Source: Caulobacter sp. BP25
GTDB taxonomy: Bacteria; Pseudomonadota; Alphaproteobacteria; Caulobacterales; Caulobacteraceae
Length of the DNA: 64,000 bases
NCBI RefSeq assembly: GCF_002737755.1
Contig: NZ_PEGH01000001.1
Location: 79,731-143,730 of the forward strand
Reading direction: 5' to 3'
In this document: positions 7,426-15,909 of the stretch, piece after piece
Layout: each line of letters starts with the position of its first letter
Numbering within the stretch: the first letter of the stretch is position 1
Program-made: the position numbers and the translations under genes
The notes under the pieces: generated by a model
Told to the model about the DNA's origin: nothing
The model's input: only the letters and a program-made list of their open reading frames with translations
The model's database searches: none

Positions 7426-10092
7426 TCAGATCTCCAGATCGTTGTCCCGCTCGTTCTCGACCTTGCGCTTCAGCTCGCCCCACAAGCTGCCCCACCCCTT
7501 CGGCCCGGCAAGTCCCAGCTCGGCGCGGCGCGACGCTAAAGCGCCTTGCAGGGCGGGATCCTTCTCAAGTTCGCCGATCAACCTCATGACCTTAGCCTCG
7601 ACCGCCGGGTCGTCCGGCGAAGCATCCCAAGCCCTATTGAGCTTCGACCACTCATCCACGAAAGCGTCAGCCTGCTTCGGAAGTGGCAGATCGGACCCGA
7701 TCTGCTCACGCGCCCCCAGCACCTCGTCATGTGGACTCTCGGAGACCTCGCTGGCGTTATGGCTCGTAGGTGCCTGCAATCGGACTTCCGCGGCGCCAAG
7801 TCCGATCCCCTCACCGAAGCGGCTGGCGCGCTCCCACAGCTCGGCAACCATCGACTTAACGATCCGGATGGGCTCGGCCGGCAACCAGCGCCGCTCGGCG
7901 AAGGTGGCGGCATAGTCCAGCGACGTGTCCTTGGACCGGTCTCGCCCCAGCGTCCGCACCACCTCGTCCCAGGATCGGAAGTCGTCGGCGCCGTAGTGCA
8001 CGGTGACGGCTTGGCGGTGGCGGCTGAGGCCGACATAGGCGGCATGACGATCCAGGCCGTCGGTCACCAGCAGATGCGCCCAATCGACGGTCATCCCCTG
8101 GCTCTTGTGCAGAGTTGCCGCATAGCCGTGGTCGATGTGGTTGTAAGCCTTGAGATCGACCTCAAGGCGTCGGTTATCCTCGCCATCCAGACGCACCACC
8201 ATTCGATCGTCAGCGATCGACACCAGCGTCGCCAAGGACCCGTTCTTGACGCCCAGCGAACGCTCGTTGCGCAGGAACATCACCCGGTCGCCTTGAGCAA
8301 AGGTGCGAGCCCCGCGTTCCGTCGCCACGAGCTGGCCAGCGCCCAGGACGCCTTCGCCGGCGAGCTGCTCGCGCGCCAACTCATTGAGGCGCGCCACGTC
8401 GGCGCGGGTGTGGGCCAGCATCACTTGGCTGAGCTCAGGCTGCTCGTGGCGGCCGTGGGCCCAGCTGGCGACCAGCCCGCTGGCGGCATCCTCACGCGTG
8501 GCGTAGCCGCGCACCATGCCGGCGGACTTGTAACCCTCCAGCGCCTCCCGCGTACGGCCGGTCGCCAGGGCCTTGGTCGCGTCACGTTGCCAGCCCTCGC
8601 GCTGGCGCTGGATCTCGGTGACCTCCACGGCGCCGTGGCGCTCGGTCAGCGCCCGGAACGCCGCCCCAGCCTCGATGGCCTGCAACTGCTCGGCGTCGCC
8701 CACCAGCACAACCTTGGCGCCAGCCTGCGTGGCCTCGGCGAGCACCCGCTGCATCTGGCGAGAGCCGATCAGGCCGGCCTCGTCGATAACGAGAACATCG
8801 CCAGCGGTCAGGGGATCACGCCCCTGCGCCCAGGCATGTTCCAGGCTAGCGATGGTGCGGGCCGGAATGCCGGACCCATTCTGCAGCCCCTCGGCCGCCA
8901 TACCCGACAGCGCCGCGCCACGCACGCGGTAGCCTTGGGCCGTCCAGGCCCGCTGCGCCGCGCCTAGCATCGTGCTCTTGCCCGATCCGGCATAGCCCAC
9001 CACCAGGGCAAGATCCTGCGCGCCCAGCACGTGGTCGAAGGCCGCCGCCTGGGTATGGCTCATCGTGACGCCCAAGCCCTCGCGCGCGCGCAGCGACGCG
9101 GCTGGCGACACTCGATGCCCCTTGCGCTCGGCCAGCATCGTCGCGTCCTGCTCAAGGCGACGCTCCACCTCAAGCATCGCCCGGCTGGTGTAACGCTCGT
9201 GCCCCGCGCCATCCTTGCCTAGGGCGACCAGGTTCGGCGCGCCCTTCACCGCCCTGACCAGTTGATCGAACTGAGCCTTGTCGTCGCTATGGCGGTGCAC
9301 GAACCGCTGCAGGTCCAGATCCGTGAAGGTGCTCTGCTGCTGGGTGATGGCTTCCAGCGCCAGACTCGGATCGGCGATCATCCGCTCGCCATTGCGCCGA
9401 GCGATCTCGCGATGACGCAGCGCCTGGTCGGCCTCCTCCCCGCGCGCCGCACGGCCGGCATCGGCGGCGCCAATCTTCTGCTGAGGTTCCAGATCAAGGC
9501 CCTGAGCCTCGAGGCTCCGGTGATCGACGCGCGCATCAATGTCGAGTTCGGCCAGCCGCTGATTGACGTGGTTGGCCCAACTTTCGCGCCAGGACTCCAG
9601 CATGCCGCGATCGTTCCAGGCTCTGACCTTCAGCCCGAACCCTTCAGGCGTCGCCTCGCGCAGGCTGAGCATGACGTGGGCGTGCGGCTTGGGCTGGCCC
9701 TGGTCATCGAAATCCCAGTGAACGTTCAGGTCAGCGACCATGCCTCGGGCGACGAATTCACGCTCTACGAACGACCGCGCCAGGGCTACGCCCTGGGCCT
9801 GATCGAGCTCACGAGGCAGAGCAAATTCCACCTCGCGCGTCAGCTGCGCATCCTTGCGCGCCTCCTGCTTCTCGACCTCATTCCAGAGCGTCTCGCGGTC
9901 ACTCCAGCGCGCCGGCGATCCGGCCGGCGCCAGGATCTCGGAACACACCACGCCGGTCTTGTTGGTGAAGTCATGGGTGCGGCCGATGCGCAGATCATGC
10001 AGCGCTGACGCCGCGCGATAGGCGGCGGCCGCCACGGCGCTACGGCCATTGGCGCGGCTGATGATCTTGACGCTGAAATGATAGATCGCCAC
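7426..10092 (-). CDS. traA: Ti-type conjugative relaxase-helicase TraA (MobA/MobL)
   Basis: 888 residues from GTG 10092. Residues 1-220 are a MobA/MobL relaxase: N-terminal AIYHFSVKIISR, and the metal-binding histidine cluster with His125 in NVHWDFDD and His137/His139 in KPHAHVML. Residues about 340-760 form a RecD-like helicase with Walker A GYAGSGKST, DEAGLIGS as motif II, and near the end HKSQGMTVDW and YVGLSRHR. It would nick oriT, stay covalently bound to the 5' end and unwind the transferred strand. Agrobacterium TraA is longer (about 1,100); the extra C-terminal part is missing here, but the enzymatic domains are complete. The divergent traD-like gene and the oriT between them support the assignment. 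Confidence 0.92.
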   Translation of the reverse strand: MAIYHFSVKIISRANGRSAVAAAAYRAASALHDLRIGRTHDFTNKTGVVCSEILAPAGSPARWSDRETLWNEVEKQEARKDAQLTREVEFALPRELDQAQGVALARSFVEREFVARGMVADLNVHWDFDDQGQPKPHAHVMLSLREATPEGFGLKVRAWNDRGMLESWRESWANHVNQRLAELDIDARVDHRSLEAQGLDLEPQQKIGAADAGRAARGEEADQALRHREIARRNGERMIADPSLALEAITQQQSTFTDLDLQRFVHRHSDDKAQFDQLVRAVKGAPNLVALGKDGAGHERYTSRAMLEVERRLEQDATMLAERKGHRVSPAASLRAREGLGVTMSHTQAAAFDHVLGAQDLALVVGYAGSGKSTMLGAAQRAWTAQGYRVRGAALSGMAAEGLQNGSGIPARTIASLEHAWAQGRDPLTAGDVLVIDEAGLIGSRQMQRVLAEATQAGAKVVLVGDAEQLQAIEAGAAFRALTERHGAVEVTEIQRQREGWQRDATKALATGRTREALEGYKSAGMVRGYATREDAASGLVASWAHGRHEQPELSQVMLAHTRADVARLNELAREQLAGEGVLGAGQLVATERGARTFAQGDRVMFLRNERSLGVKNGSLATLVSIADDRMVVRLDGEDNRRLEVDLKAYNHIDHGYAATLHKSQGMTVDWAHLLVTDGLDRHAAYVGLSRHRQAVTVHYGADDFRSWDEVVRTLGRDRSKDTSLDYAATFAERRWLPAEPIRIVKSMVAELWERASRFGEGIGLGAAEVRLQAPTSHNASEVSESPHDEVLGAREQIGSDLPLPKQADAFVDEWSKLNRAWDASPDDPAVEAKVMRLIGELEKDPALQGALASRRAELGLAGPKGWGSLWGELKRKVENERDNDLEI

Positions 10093-10110
10093 CCGCGAAC
10101 CTTAGCCTTC

Positions 10111-10150
10111 AAGCGACGTCGTTCCAACGACGTATAAGCGCGCACTCAAA
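10111..10150. other. Putative origin of transfer (oriT) of the Ti/RSF1010 type
   Basis: An 8-bp perfect inverted repeat, ACGTCGTT-CC-AACGACGT (10116-10133), is followed directly by TATAAGCGCGCACTC. Ti-plasmid oriT has an inverted repeat ending in ACGT followed by a nic region of the form TATAATTGCGCCCT, and RSF1010 has TAAGTGCGCCCT; the order and several bases agree. It lies between the divergent relaxase and TraD-like genes, where such origins are found. The nick position is expected within the GCGCGCAC stretch, by analogy. Confidence 0.72.
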
Positions 10151-10246
10151 ATATCTTTCTCGTGTTGCGGTTGACGATCTTGGTTCAGAAGTGGTTATTG
10201 GACGGCTCGATAGCGTGTCGTCTCGCCGCTAGATCGGAGACCGAGG

Positions 10247-10639
10247 ATGGCCAGAACTGAAGCTGAGAGGCTCGAGCGCCGCGAACGGCTGGCGGCTCAG
10301 GCCAAGGCCCGAAGCGACAACGCCGCCGCGCGGGAGACGACCGCCGAGCGCAAAAGAGACACGCGGCGCAAGGTCATCATTGGCAGCCTGCTGGTCGATG
10401 CGGCGGAGAAGGACCCGGCATGGCGCGGCCTGTTTGAGACCCTGATGCGGCGCGTGAATCGCGAGCAGGATCTCAAGGCGTTCGAGGGGTGGTCGCTTAG
10501 TGCCGACGACGGTCGCGGGGCGGCGCCTGCTGGGGCCTCAGCGCCATCTGCCGCCGCAGCCTCGGGCGCACGGATGGCGCAGCTCGAAGCGGGCCCGTTT
10601 CACGCCCCCTTCCGTTGGGATGAGGACCCCGCCGCATAG
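10247..10639 (+). CDS. TraD-like mobilization accessory protein
   Basis: 130 residues. The N-terminal half is a charged, Arg/Glu-rich helix (ERLERRERLAAQAKARS) and is followed by RKRDTRRKVIIGSLLVDAA, which is the signature of the small TraD/MobC-like proteins encoded beside Ti-type traA genes; those bind at oriT and help the relaxase. The C-terminal 45 residues are Ala/Gly/Pro-rich and probably disordered. It begins about 100 bases from the oriT, with GGAGACCGAGG before the ATG as ribosome site, and is divergent from traA. Not the VirD4-type coupling protein that shares the TraD name in F plasmids. Confidence 0.7.
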   Translation: MARTEAERLERRERLAAQAKARSDNAAARETTAERKRDTRRKVIIGSLLVDAAEKDPAWRGLFETLMRRVNREQDLKAFEGWSLSADDGRGAAPAGASAPSAAAASGARMAQLEAGPFHAPFRWDEDPAA

Positions 10640-10809
10640 GCATCTTAAGGCTCGCCGGCCTCCACGGCCGAGGGCAGACACGACAGAGCGCGGTGGCGGC
10701 GCCCCCCTATCGCCGCAGCGATCGCCACGACGTCCGGTGGCTTGCGGCCGACCAGCGGGAGAGAGATGGGCAACGCGGATAGATCGCCACCATGCGATCG
10801 GATGGACGC

Positions 10810-11799
10810 CTAGGAGACCAAGTCCCGTTCGGCGAGCGAGCGATGCCAGTTCCAAGCGGACGACAGGATCGCGTCCAGATCCCGCCTTGCCGTCCAGCCC
10901 AACTCAGCGCGCGCCTTGGCGCTGTCGGCGATCAGGATTGGCGAGTCCCCATCCCGCCGAGGGGCGATTTCCGTGGGCAGGGCCCGACCAATCACCCGCT
11001 CGACACCTTCGATCAATTCACGCACGGTCGTCCCCGCGCCCGTCCCCAGATTGAATGTGGTGGATGCGCCGCCGGCCAGCAGTCGCCGCAATGCGGCCAA
11101 ATGGCCGTCCGCGAGATCCTGCACATGGACATAGTCGCGCAAGGCCGTCCCATCACGCGTATCGTAGTCGTCGCCGAAGATCGTGAACCGGCGGCGTTTG
11201 CCAAGAGCGACCTCGAAGGCCAGCGGGATGGCGTGGGTCTCGGGCTCGTGCCACTCCCCGATCCGGCCCTCGGAGTCGGCCCCAGCGGCATTGAAGTATC
11301 GCAGCACCGTGCTCTTGAAGCCGGTGTAGCGATCATAGTCGGCGAGCGCCTGCTCGATCATCAGTTTGCTACGGCCGTAAGGGTTTAGCGGCGCCTGAGG
11401 ATGACTTTCACCCATCGGCAGCGTCCCAGGATCGCCGAACGTGGCGCAGGTCGACGAGAAAACCAGGGCGTTAACCCCGGCCCGACGCGCGGCCTCGATC
11501 AGCGTGATCGTGCCCGCGACGTTGGTCTTGTAGAATGGGCCCGGATCGCGCGTTGACTCGCTCACCTCGATACGGGCGGCGAAATGCAGAACCGCCACGG
11601 GCTGGTACCGGGCGAAGACATCATCCAAACGCGCCGCGTCGCCGATATCTCCCAGCTCCAGCGGCCCCCACTGAACATGCTCGCGGTGACCGTTGGAAAG
11701 ATCATCGAACGTCACGGGCGTGAAGCCGGCCTCGGACAGCGCCAGACAAACGTGAGAGCCTAGATAGCCGGCTCCGCCGGTAACGAGCACAGTTGGCAT
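10810..11799 (-). CDS. galE: UDP-glucose 4-epimerase, copy 1
   Basis: 329 residues, short-chain dehydrogenase fold. NAD-binding GGAGYLGSH at about 7-15, the SSTCATFGDP segment carrying the catalytic Ser/Thr, and the YGRSK catalytic Tyr/Lys motif near 148; the C-terminal half binds the nucleotide sugar (RDYVHVQDLADGHLAAL). It interconverts UDP-glucose and UDP-galactose for surface polysaccharides. A second copy at 27836 is nearly the same length and very similar throughout, including the unusual CATFGDP in place of the more common SATVYG. This copy lies between the mobilization module and the DUF1800 gene, away from the main polysaccharide block, and may have arisen by duplication. Confidence 0.93.
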   Translation of the reverse strand: MPTVLVTGGAGYLGSHVCLALSEAGFTPVTFDDLSNGHREHVQWGPLELGDIGDAARLDDVFARYQPVAVLHFAARIEVSESTRDPGPFYKTNVAGTITLIEAARRAGVNALVFSSTCATFGDPGTLPMGESHPQAPLNPYGRSKLMIEQALADYDRYTGFKSTVLRYFNAAGADSEGRIGEWHEPETHAIPLAFEVALGKRRRFTIFGDDYDTRDGTALRDYVHVQDLADGHLAALRRLLAGGASTTFNLGTGAGTTVRELIEGVERVIGRALPTEIAPRRDGDSPILIADSAKARAELGWTARRDLDAILSSAWNWHRSLAERDLVS

Positions 11800-12005
11800 C
11801 GAATCCTCATTCCTCGATGCACCATAGCGTCAAAGGCCTTCATCAGGTTAGCGGCCGCCCGATCTCTGCCGTGGCGGCGACAACGATTTTCCAGTCGACA
11901 TGGGATAAGGGCCCGAGCCCAGATCACGTCCAGTCGGTGGCCACGCTCCGCCTTGAAACAGCCCTTGGCGCGTTAGAACATGCAGCCGCTGATCGAGGCC
12001 CATGC

Positions 12006-13514
12006 ATGCGCCACCTCTGGCTTGTCATCGCTGCTTGCTTCTTCGCCGCCACGTCGAGCATGCCCGCCGTCGCCGGCGCGCTGGACAATGTCGCTCTCAT
12101 CAACCGCCTGACCTGGGGGCAGACGTCTCGGGAAGCGGCCGACATCGAGCGCCTGGGGCCCGATCGCTGGCTGAAGAGCCAGCTTCGCCCCAAGAGCCCC
12201 GCTCAGCTCCCTCCAGAGATCCAGGCTCAGATCGACGGCTTGCGCATATCCCGCGAGTCCATGGCGCAGATCGCCGTGGCGATGGACGCCGAGAACAAGG
12301 CGGCCGCCAAGCTGCAAGACCCCGGCGCGCGCCAGGCGGCCCAGCAGGCCTATGGGAAGACGATGAACGACCTGAAGCAGCAGGCAGCCGCGCGGTCGTT
12401 GCTGCGCGACCTCTATTCGCCCCATCAGCTCCAGGAGCAGATGACCTGGTTCTGGATGAACCATTTCAACGTCCAGGCCGATAAGCGCGACATCCGGGCG
12501 ATGATCGGCGACTACGAGGATCAGGCGATCCGTCCCCACGCCCTCGGCAAGTTCCGCGATCTTCTGAAAGCCGCCGATCTGCATCCGGCGATGCTGCGTT
12601 ATCTCGACAATGACCAGAACGCCGTCGGCCGGGTCAATGAGAACTACGCCCGCGAGATCCTGGAGCTGCACACGATGGGCGTGGGCTCCGGCTACAGCCA
12701 GAAGGACGTCGAGGAAATGGCGCGCGTGCTGACGGGCGTCGGCGTCAGCCTCTTGCCCGAGACGCCCAAGCTGAAGCCTGAACAGCAGGCGCTCTATGTC
12801 CGGCGCGGCCTGATGGAATTCAATCCGGCGCGCCACGACTTTGGTGACAAGGTGATCCTGGGCCGCAAGGTCGGCGGAGCGGGACTTTCGGAATTCGAAC
12901 AGATGCTGGACGCGCTCGCCATTCACCCCGCGACCGCCCGGCACTTGTCGCGCAAGCTGGCGCTCTATTTCATGGGCGAGGCGCCGCCAGAGCTGATTGA
13001 TCGCATGTCGAAGACGTTCCTGCGCGACGATGGCGACATCGCGGAGGTGCTCGGCGTGCTGTTTGAGTCCTCGGCGTTCAAGGCCTCGCTGGGCCAGAAG
13101 ATCAAGGATCCGATCCACTACGCGGTCTCGGCCGTGCGGCTGGCCTATGACGGCCGCCCGATCGCCAACACGGCGCCGCTGCAGGGCTGGATCAACCGAA
13201 TGGGCCAAGGCCTCTACAACCGCGATACGCCCGACGGCTATCCGCTGGAGGACGCGGCGTGGTCTGGCCCGGGCCAGCTCACGACCATGTTCGAGGTGGC
13301 CCGCCAGATCGGCTCCAACTCGGCGGGTCTCTTCAAACCGAGCGCTCCGGGCGCCGAGGATCAACCCGCCTTTCCTCAGCTTCAGAACGCGCTCTTCTAC
13401 GCCACGCTGGAAAAGAACCTCTCCCCTCAAACACGGTCGGCCCTGGCCCAGGCTCGGTCGCCGGCGGAGTGGAACACCCTTTTCCTGTCGTCACCCGAGT
13501 TCCTGCATCGATGA
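12006..13514 (+). CDS. DUF1800 protein, exported
   Basis: 502 residues from ATG 12006, chosen because it gives a clean signal peptide (MRHLWLVIAACFFAATSSMP, cleavage near VAGA) and has GAGG seven bases upstream; the frame is open back to 11793. The DUF1800 signature is clear: LINRLTWGQT near the mature N-terminus, then MTWFWMNHFNV, and NENYAREILELHTMGVG. DUF1800 proteins are of unknown function and are regularly paired with a DUF1501 gene, as here with a ten-base gap. Residues 60-130 are a long polar helix. The protein is predicted periplasmic or cell-surface. No catalytic residues have been established for the family that I could check. Confidence 0.9.
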   Translation: MRHLWLVIAACFFAATSSMPAVAGALDNVALINRLTWGQTSREAADIERLGPDRWLKSQLRPKSPAQLPPEIQAQIDGLRISRESMAQIAVAMDAENKAAAKLQDPGARQAAQQAYGKTMNDLKQQAAARSLLRDLYSPHQLQEQMTWFWMNHFNVQADKRDIRAMIGDYEDQAIRPHALGKFRDLLKAADLHPAMLRYLDNDQNAVGRVNENYAREILELHTMGVGSGYSQKDVEEMARVLTGVGVSLLPETPKLKPEQQALYVRRGLMEFNPARHDFGDKVILGRKVGGAGLSEFEQMLDALAIHPATARHLSRKLALYFMGEAPPELIDRMSKTFLRDDGDIAEVLGVLFESSAFKASLGQKIKDPIHYAVSAVRLAYDGRPIANTAPLQGWINRMGQGLYNRDTPDGYPLEDAAWSGPGQLTTMFEVARQIGSNSAGLFKPSAPGAEDQPAFPQLQNALFYATLEKNLSPQTRSALAQARSPAEWNTLFLSSPEFLHR

Positions 13515-13524
13515 GACCGCCGCC

Positions 13525-14721
13525 ATGCATCGTCGACACTTTCTGACCGGGAGCCTCGCCGCGACGACGACCGCAGTGGGCGGTCGCGCATGGAGCGCGC
13601 CGGCCACTGACCAGCGCCTGCTCGTGATCTTCCTGCGCGGCGGCTACGACGCCATCAATGTGGTGATCCCCACCTCCAGCGACTTCTACTACGAAAGCCG
13701 CCCGACCATCGCGATCGCGCGTCCGGATCCGGCCAATCCCAACGCCGCCCTGCCCCTCGACGCCGACTGGAGCCTGCACCCCGCGCTGAAGGACAGCATC
13801 TATCCGCTCTGGGTGAAAAAGCAGATCGCCTTCGTGCCCTTCGCGGGGACCGATGACATGACCCGCAGCCACTTCGAGACCCAGGACACCATCGAACTGG
13901 GCCAGCCGGTGGGCGGTCCCAGAAACTATCGTTCCGGCTTCATGGGTCGCCTGGCCCAAGAGCTATCAGGCGGGCGCCCGATCGCGTTCACCGCTCAGCC
14001 GCCCCTGGCGTTCCAGGGGCCGTTGTCCGTGCCCAACATCGCGATCACGTCGGTTGGCAAGCCCGGCGTCGACGATCGGCAGGCCAAGCTGATCCAGGAG
14101 ATGTACCGCGACCATGACCTGCGGGCGGCGGTCGCTGAGGGCTTCTCCGCTCGAGACAAGGCCTACGCGGCCTTGGCCGGCGAAATGGCGGCGGCCAACC
14201 GCAACGCAGTCTCTCCCAGCGGCTTCGAACTGGCCGCCCGCCGCGTCGCCCGGCTGATGAAGACGGACTACAACCTTGCCTTCCTCGATGTCGGCGGCTG
14301 GGACACGCACGTCAATCAGGGCGGGGTTACAGGGGTGCTGGCGGACCGGATCGGTCAACTGGGTCGCGGCCTCGCGGCGCTGGCTGAAGACCTCGGCCCG
14401 GAGGCCTGGTCGAAGACGACCGTGGTGGTGATCTCGGAATTCGGCCGCACCTTCAAGGAGAACGGCGACAGGGGCACCGACCATGGACACGGCAGTGTCT
14501 ATTGGGTGCTCGGCGGCGCGGTGAAAGGAGGGCGATTTGCGGGAGAGCAGGTGGCTTTCGCGCCAAAGTCTCTCAATGAAAGCCGCGACCTGCCAGTCTT
14601 GACCGACAACCGGGCCATGATCTCTTCGATCATCCAGCGAGTGTACGGAATGCGCCCGGATCAAATCGAGAAGATCTACCCCGGTGGGCCTGGACCTATG
14701 GGCAGCTTGTCTCTGGTTTAG
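13525..14721 (+). CDS. DUF1501 protein with Tat-like signal
   Basis: 398 residues from ATG 13525. The N-terminus MHRRHFLTGSLAATTTA has the RRxFL core of a twin-arginine signal, suggesting export folded. The DUF1501 features are LLVIFLRGGYDAINVVIP, a conserved DDMTRSHFETQDTIE, LDVGGWDTHVNQGG, and VVVISEFGRTFKENGDRGTDHGHG: the Asp/His-rich segments resemble the metal sites of the alkaline-phosphatase/sulfatase fold, to which DUF1501 has been related. It is ten bases after the DUF1800 stop and surely co-transcribed. Function unknown; the pair is probably one periplasmic complex or enzyme system. Confidence 0.9.
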   Translation: MHRRHFLTGSLAATTTAVGGRAWSAPATDQRLLVIFLRGGYDAINVVIPTSSDFYYESRPTIAIARPDPANPNAALPLDADWSLHPALKDSIYPLWVKKQIAFVPFAGTDDMTRSHFETQDTIELGQPVGGPRNYRSGFMGRLAQELSGGRPIAFTAQPPLAFQGPLSVPNIAITSVGKPGVDDRQAKLIQEMYRDHDLRAAVAEGFSARDKAYAALAGEMAAANRNAVSPSGFELAARRVARLMKTDYNLAFLDVGGWDTHVNQGGVTGVLADRIGQLGRGLAALAEDLGPEAWSKTTVVVISEFGRTFKENGDRGTDHGHGSVYWVLGGAVKGGRFAGEQVAFAPKSLNESRDLPVLTDNRAMISSIIQRVYGMRPDQIEKIYPGGPGPMGSLSLV

Positions 14722-14804
14722 CGCCCCTAGCATTTGCCTCGGATTAGCCTCCGAGTCTTATCTCGGCGGCAAATGGCTCGAAGAGGGCCAGCATGTTCGT
14801 TTTT

Positions 14805-14858
14805 TTGTCGCGCTTGTCGCTGAACTTCGAGTAATGGCGTCATAAAGGCGCGCGACAA
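14805..14858. other. Inverted repeat before the polysaccharide genes
   Basis: TTGTCGCGC (14805-14813) and GCGCGACAA (14850-14858) form a 9-bp perfect stem with a 36-base loop in the 185-base gap between DUF1501 and the first epimerase. The left arm is preceded by a T-run, so the hairpin does not fit a rightward intrinsic terminator. It may be a leader structure of the epimerase transcript. Confidence 0.3.
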
Positions 14859-14906
14859 GTGCGCGGCTAGAAATCAGCCAAACCGGCGGTGGGGACTAAC
14901 AGAACC

Positions 14907-15875
14907 ATGACTAATCTGCAGGGCCAACGCGCCCTCGTCACTGGCGCGTCCGGCTTCATCGGAACCCATCTGGCTCGACGCTTGGCCGATATGGGCGCTG
15001 AGCTCGTCTGCCTCGATCTCAAGCCTCCGCGCGAAGAACTGCCCGGGGCCCTATACGTGCGGGACGATGTGCGGCGCTTAAGCGCGCTCAACCTGCCCAA
15101 GATAGATCGCATCTACAATTTGGCCGCCGTCCACACAACGCCCGGACACCCGGATCACGAGTACTACGACACCAATGTCTGGGGAGCGCTCGAAGCCGTG
15201 AAGCTGGCTGAGCGGGACAACGTCCAGCATATCACCTTCACCAGCTCAATCTCGATCTACGGCCCCTCGGAAGAGAAGAAGGTCGAAACCAGCGAACCCG
15301 CGCCCGTGTCGGCCTATGGCAAGTCCAAGCTGATGGCCGAAGAGATCCATCGGGGCTGGCTGCGCCAGGCCGCCGATCGCAAGCTCACCATCGTCCGTCC
15401 CGCCGTCGTGTTCGGCGCCGGCGAAGGCGGTAACTTCGCGCGCATGGCCGCCCTGTTGAAGAAGGGCTTTTTCGTCTTCCCCGGCCGCCGAGACACGATC
15501 AAGTCGTGCATCTACGTCGAGGACCTGCTCGACCTCGTGCTGGCCGCCGGCGCGACGGATTCGTCCTACGAATTGCTCAATGGGGCTTATCCCGAGTGCC
15601 CGACGCTGGAGACCATCGTCACCAGCCTGCGCGACAACTATTTCCCGTCCGCCAAGCTTTACGACGTCCCCCAAGGCGTGGTGATGGGCGCGGCCAAGAC
15701 CCTGGCGACGTTCAAGGGCTTTGGCCTGGGCATTCACCCCGATCGCGTGACCAAGCTCGTGCGCTCGACCTATGTGTATCCGGGGTGGGCCACTGAGAAC
15801 GGCTTGCTTGCCGACCAGGCTTTTCGAAATGGCCTGCGCAGATGGGCCGACGCGACGCAACGGTCGTTTGTCTAA
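14907..15875 (+). CDS. NAD-dependent epimerase/dehydratase
   Basis: 322 residues from ATG 14907 (a GTG 18 bases upstream is an alternative). Extended SDR with NAD-binding TGASGFIGTHL, catalytic SSISIYGPS and YGKSK near 142-146, and IKSCIYVEDLLDLVLAA in the substrate half. The closest general description is a UDP-sugar or GDP-sugar epimerase/dehydratase; the exact substrate cannot be read from the motifs. GC-rich in codon use, unlike the next two genes. First gene of the rightward part of the polysaccharide locus, 34 bases before the UDP-glucuronate epimerase-like gene. Confidence 0.85.
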   Translation: MTNLQGQRALVTGASGFIGTHLARRLADMGAELVCLDLKPPREELPGALYVRDDVRRLSALNLPKIDRIYNLAAVHTTPGHPDHEYYDTNVWGALEAVKLAERDNVQHITFTSSISIYGPSEEKKVETSEPAPVSAYGKSKLMAEEIHRGWLRQAADRKLTIVRPAVVFGAGEGGNFARMAALLKKGFFVFPGRRDTIKSCIYVEDLLDLVLAAGATDSSYELLNGAYPECPTLETIVTSLRDNYFPSAKLYDVPQGVVMGAAKTLATFKGFGLGIHPDRVTKLVRSTYVYPGWATENGLLADQAFRNGLRRWADATQRSFV

Positions 15876-15909
15876 CAAAAATGACGTCCGCCCACTTGGA
15901 GTTGACATA

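Noticed and set aside
10111..10150. An ordinary regulator operator between traA and the traD-like gene
   Set aside because: The bases after the inverted repeat fit the nic region of Ti-type origins, which makes oriT the better reading, though the site may also be bound by the accessory protein.
11973..13430. Minus-strand frame opposite the DUF1800 gene
   Set aside because: Arg/Gly-rich antisense artefact with no domain; the plus strand has a signal peptide and DUF1800 signatures.
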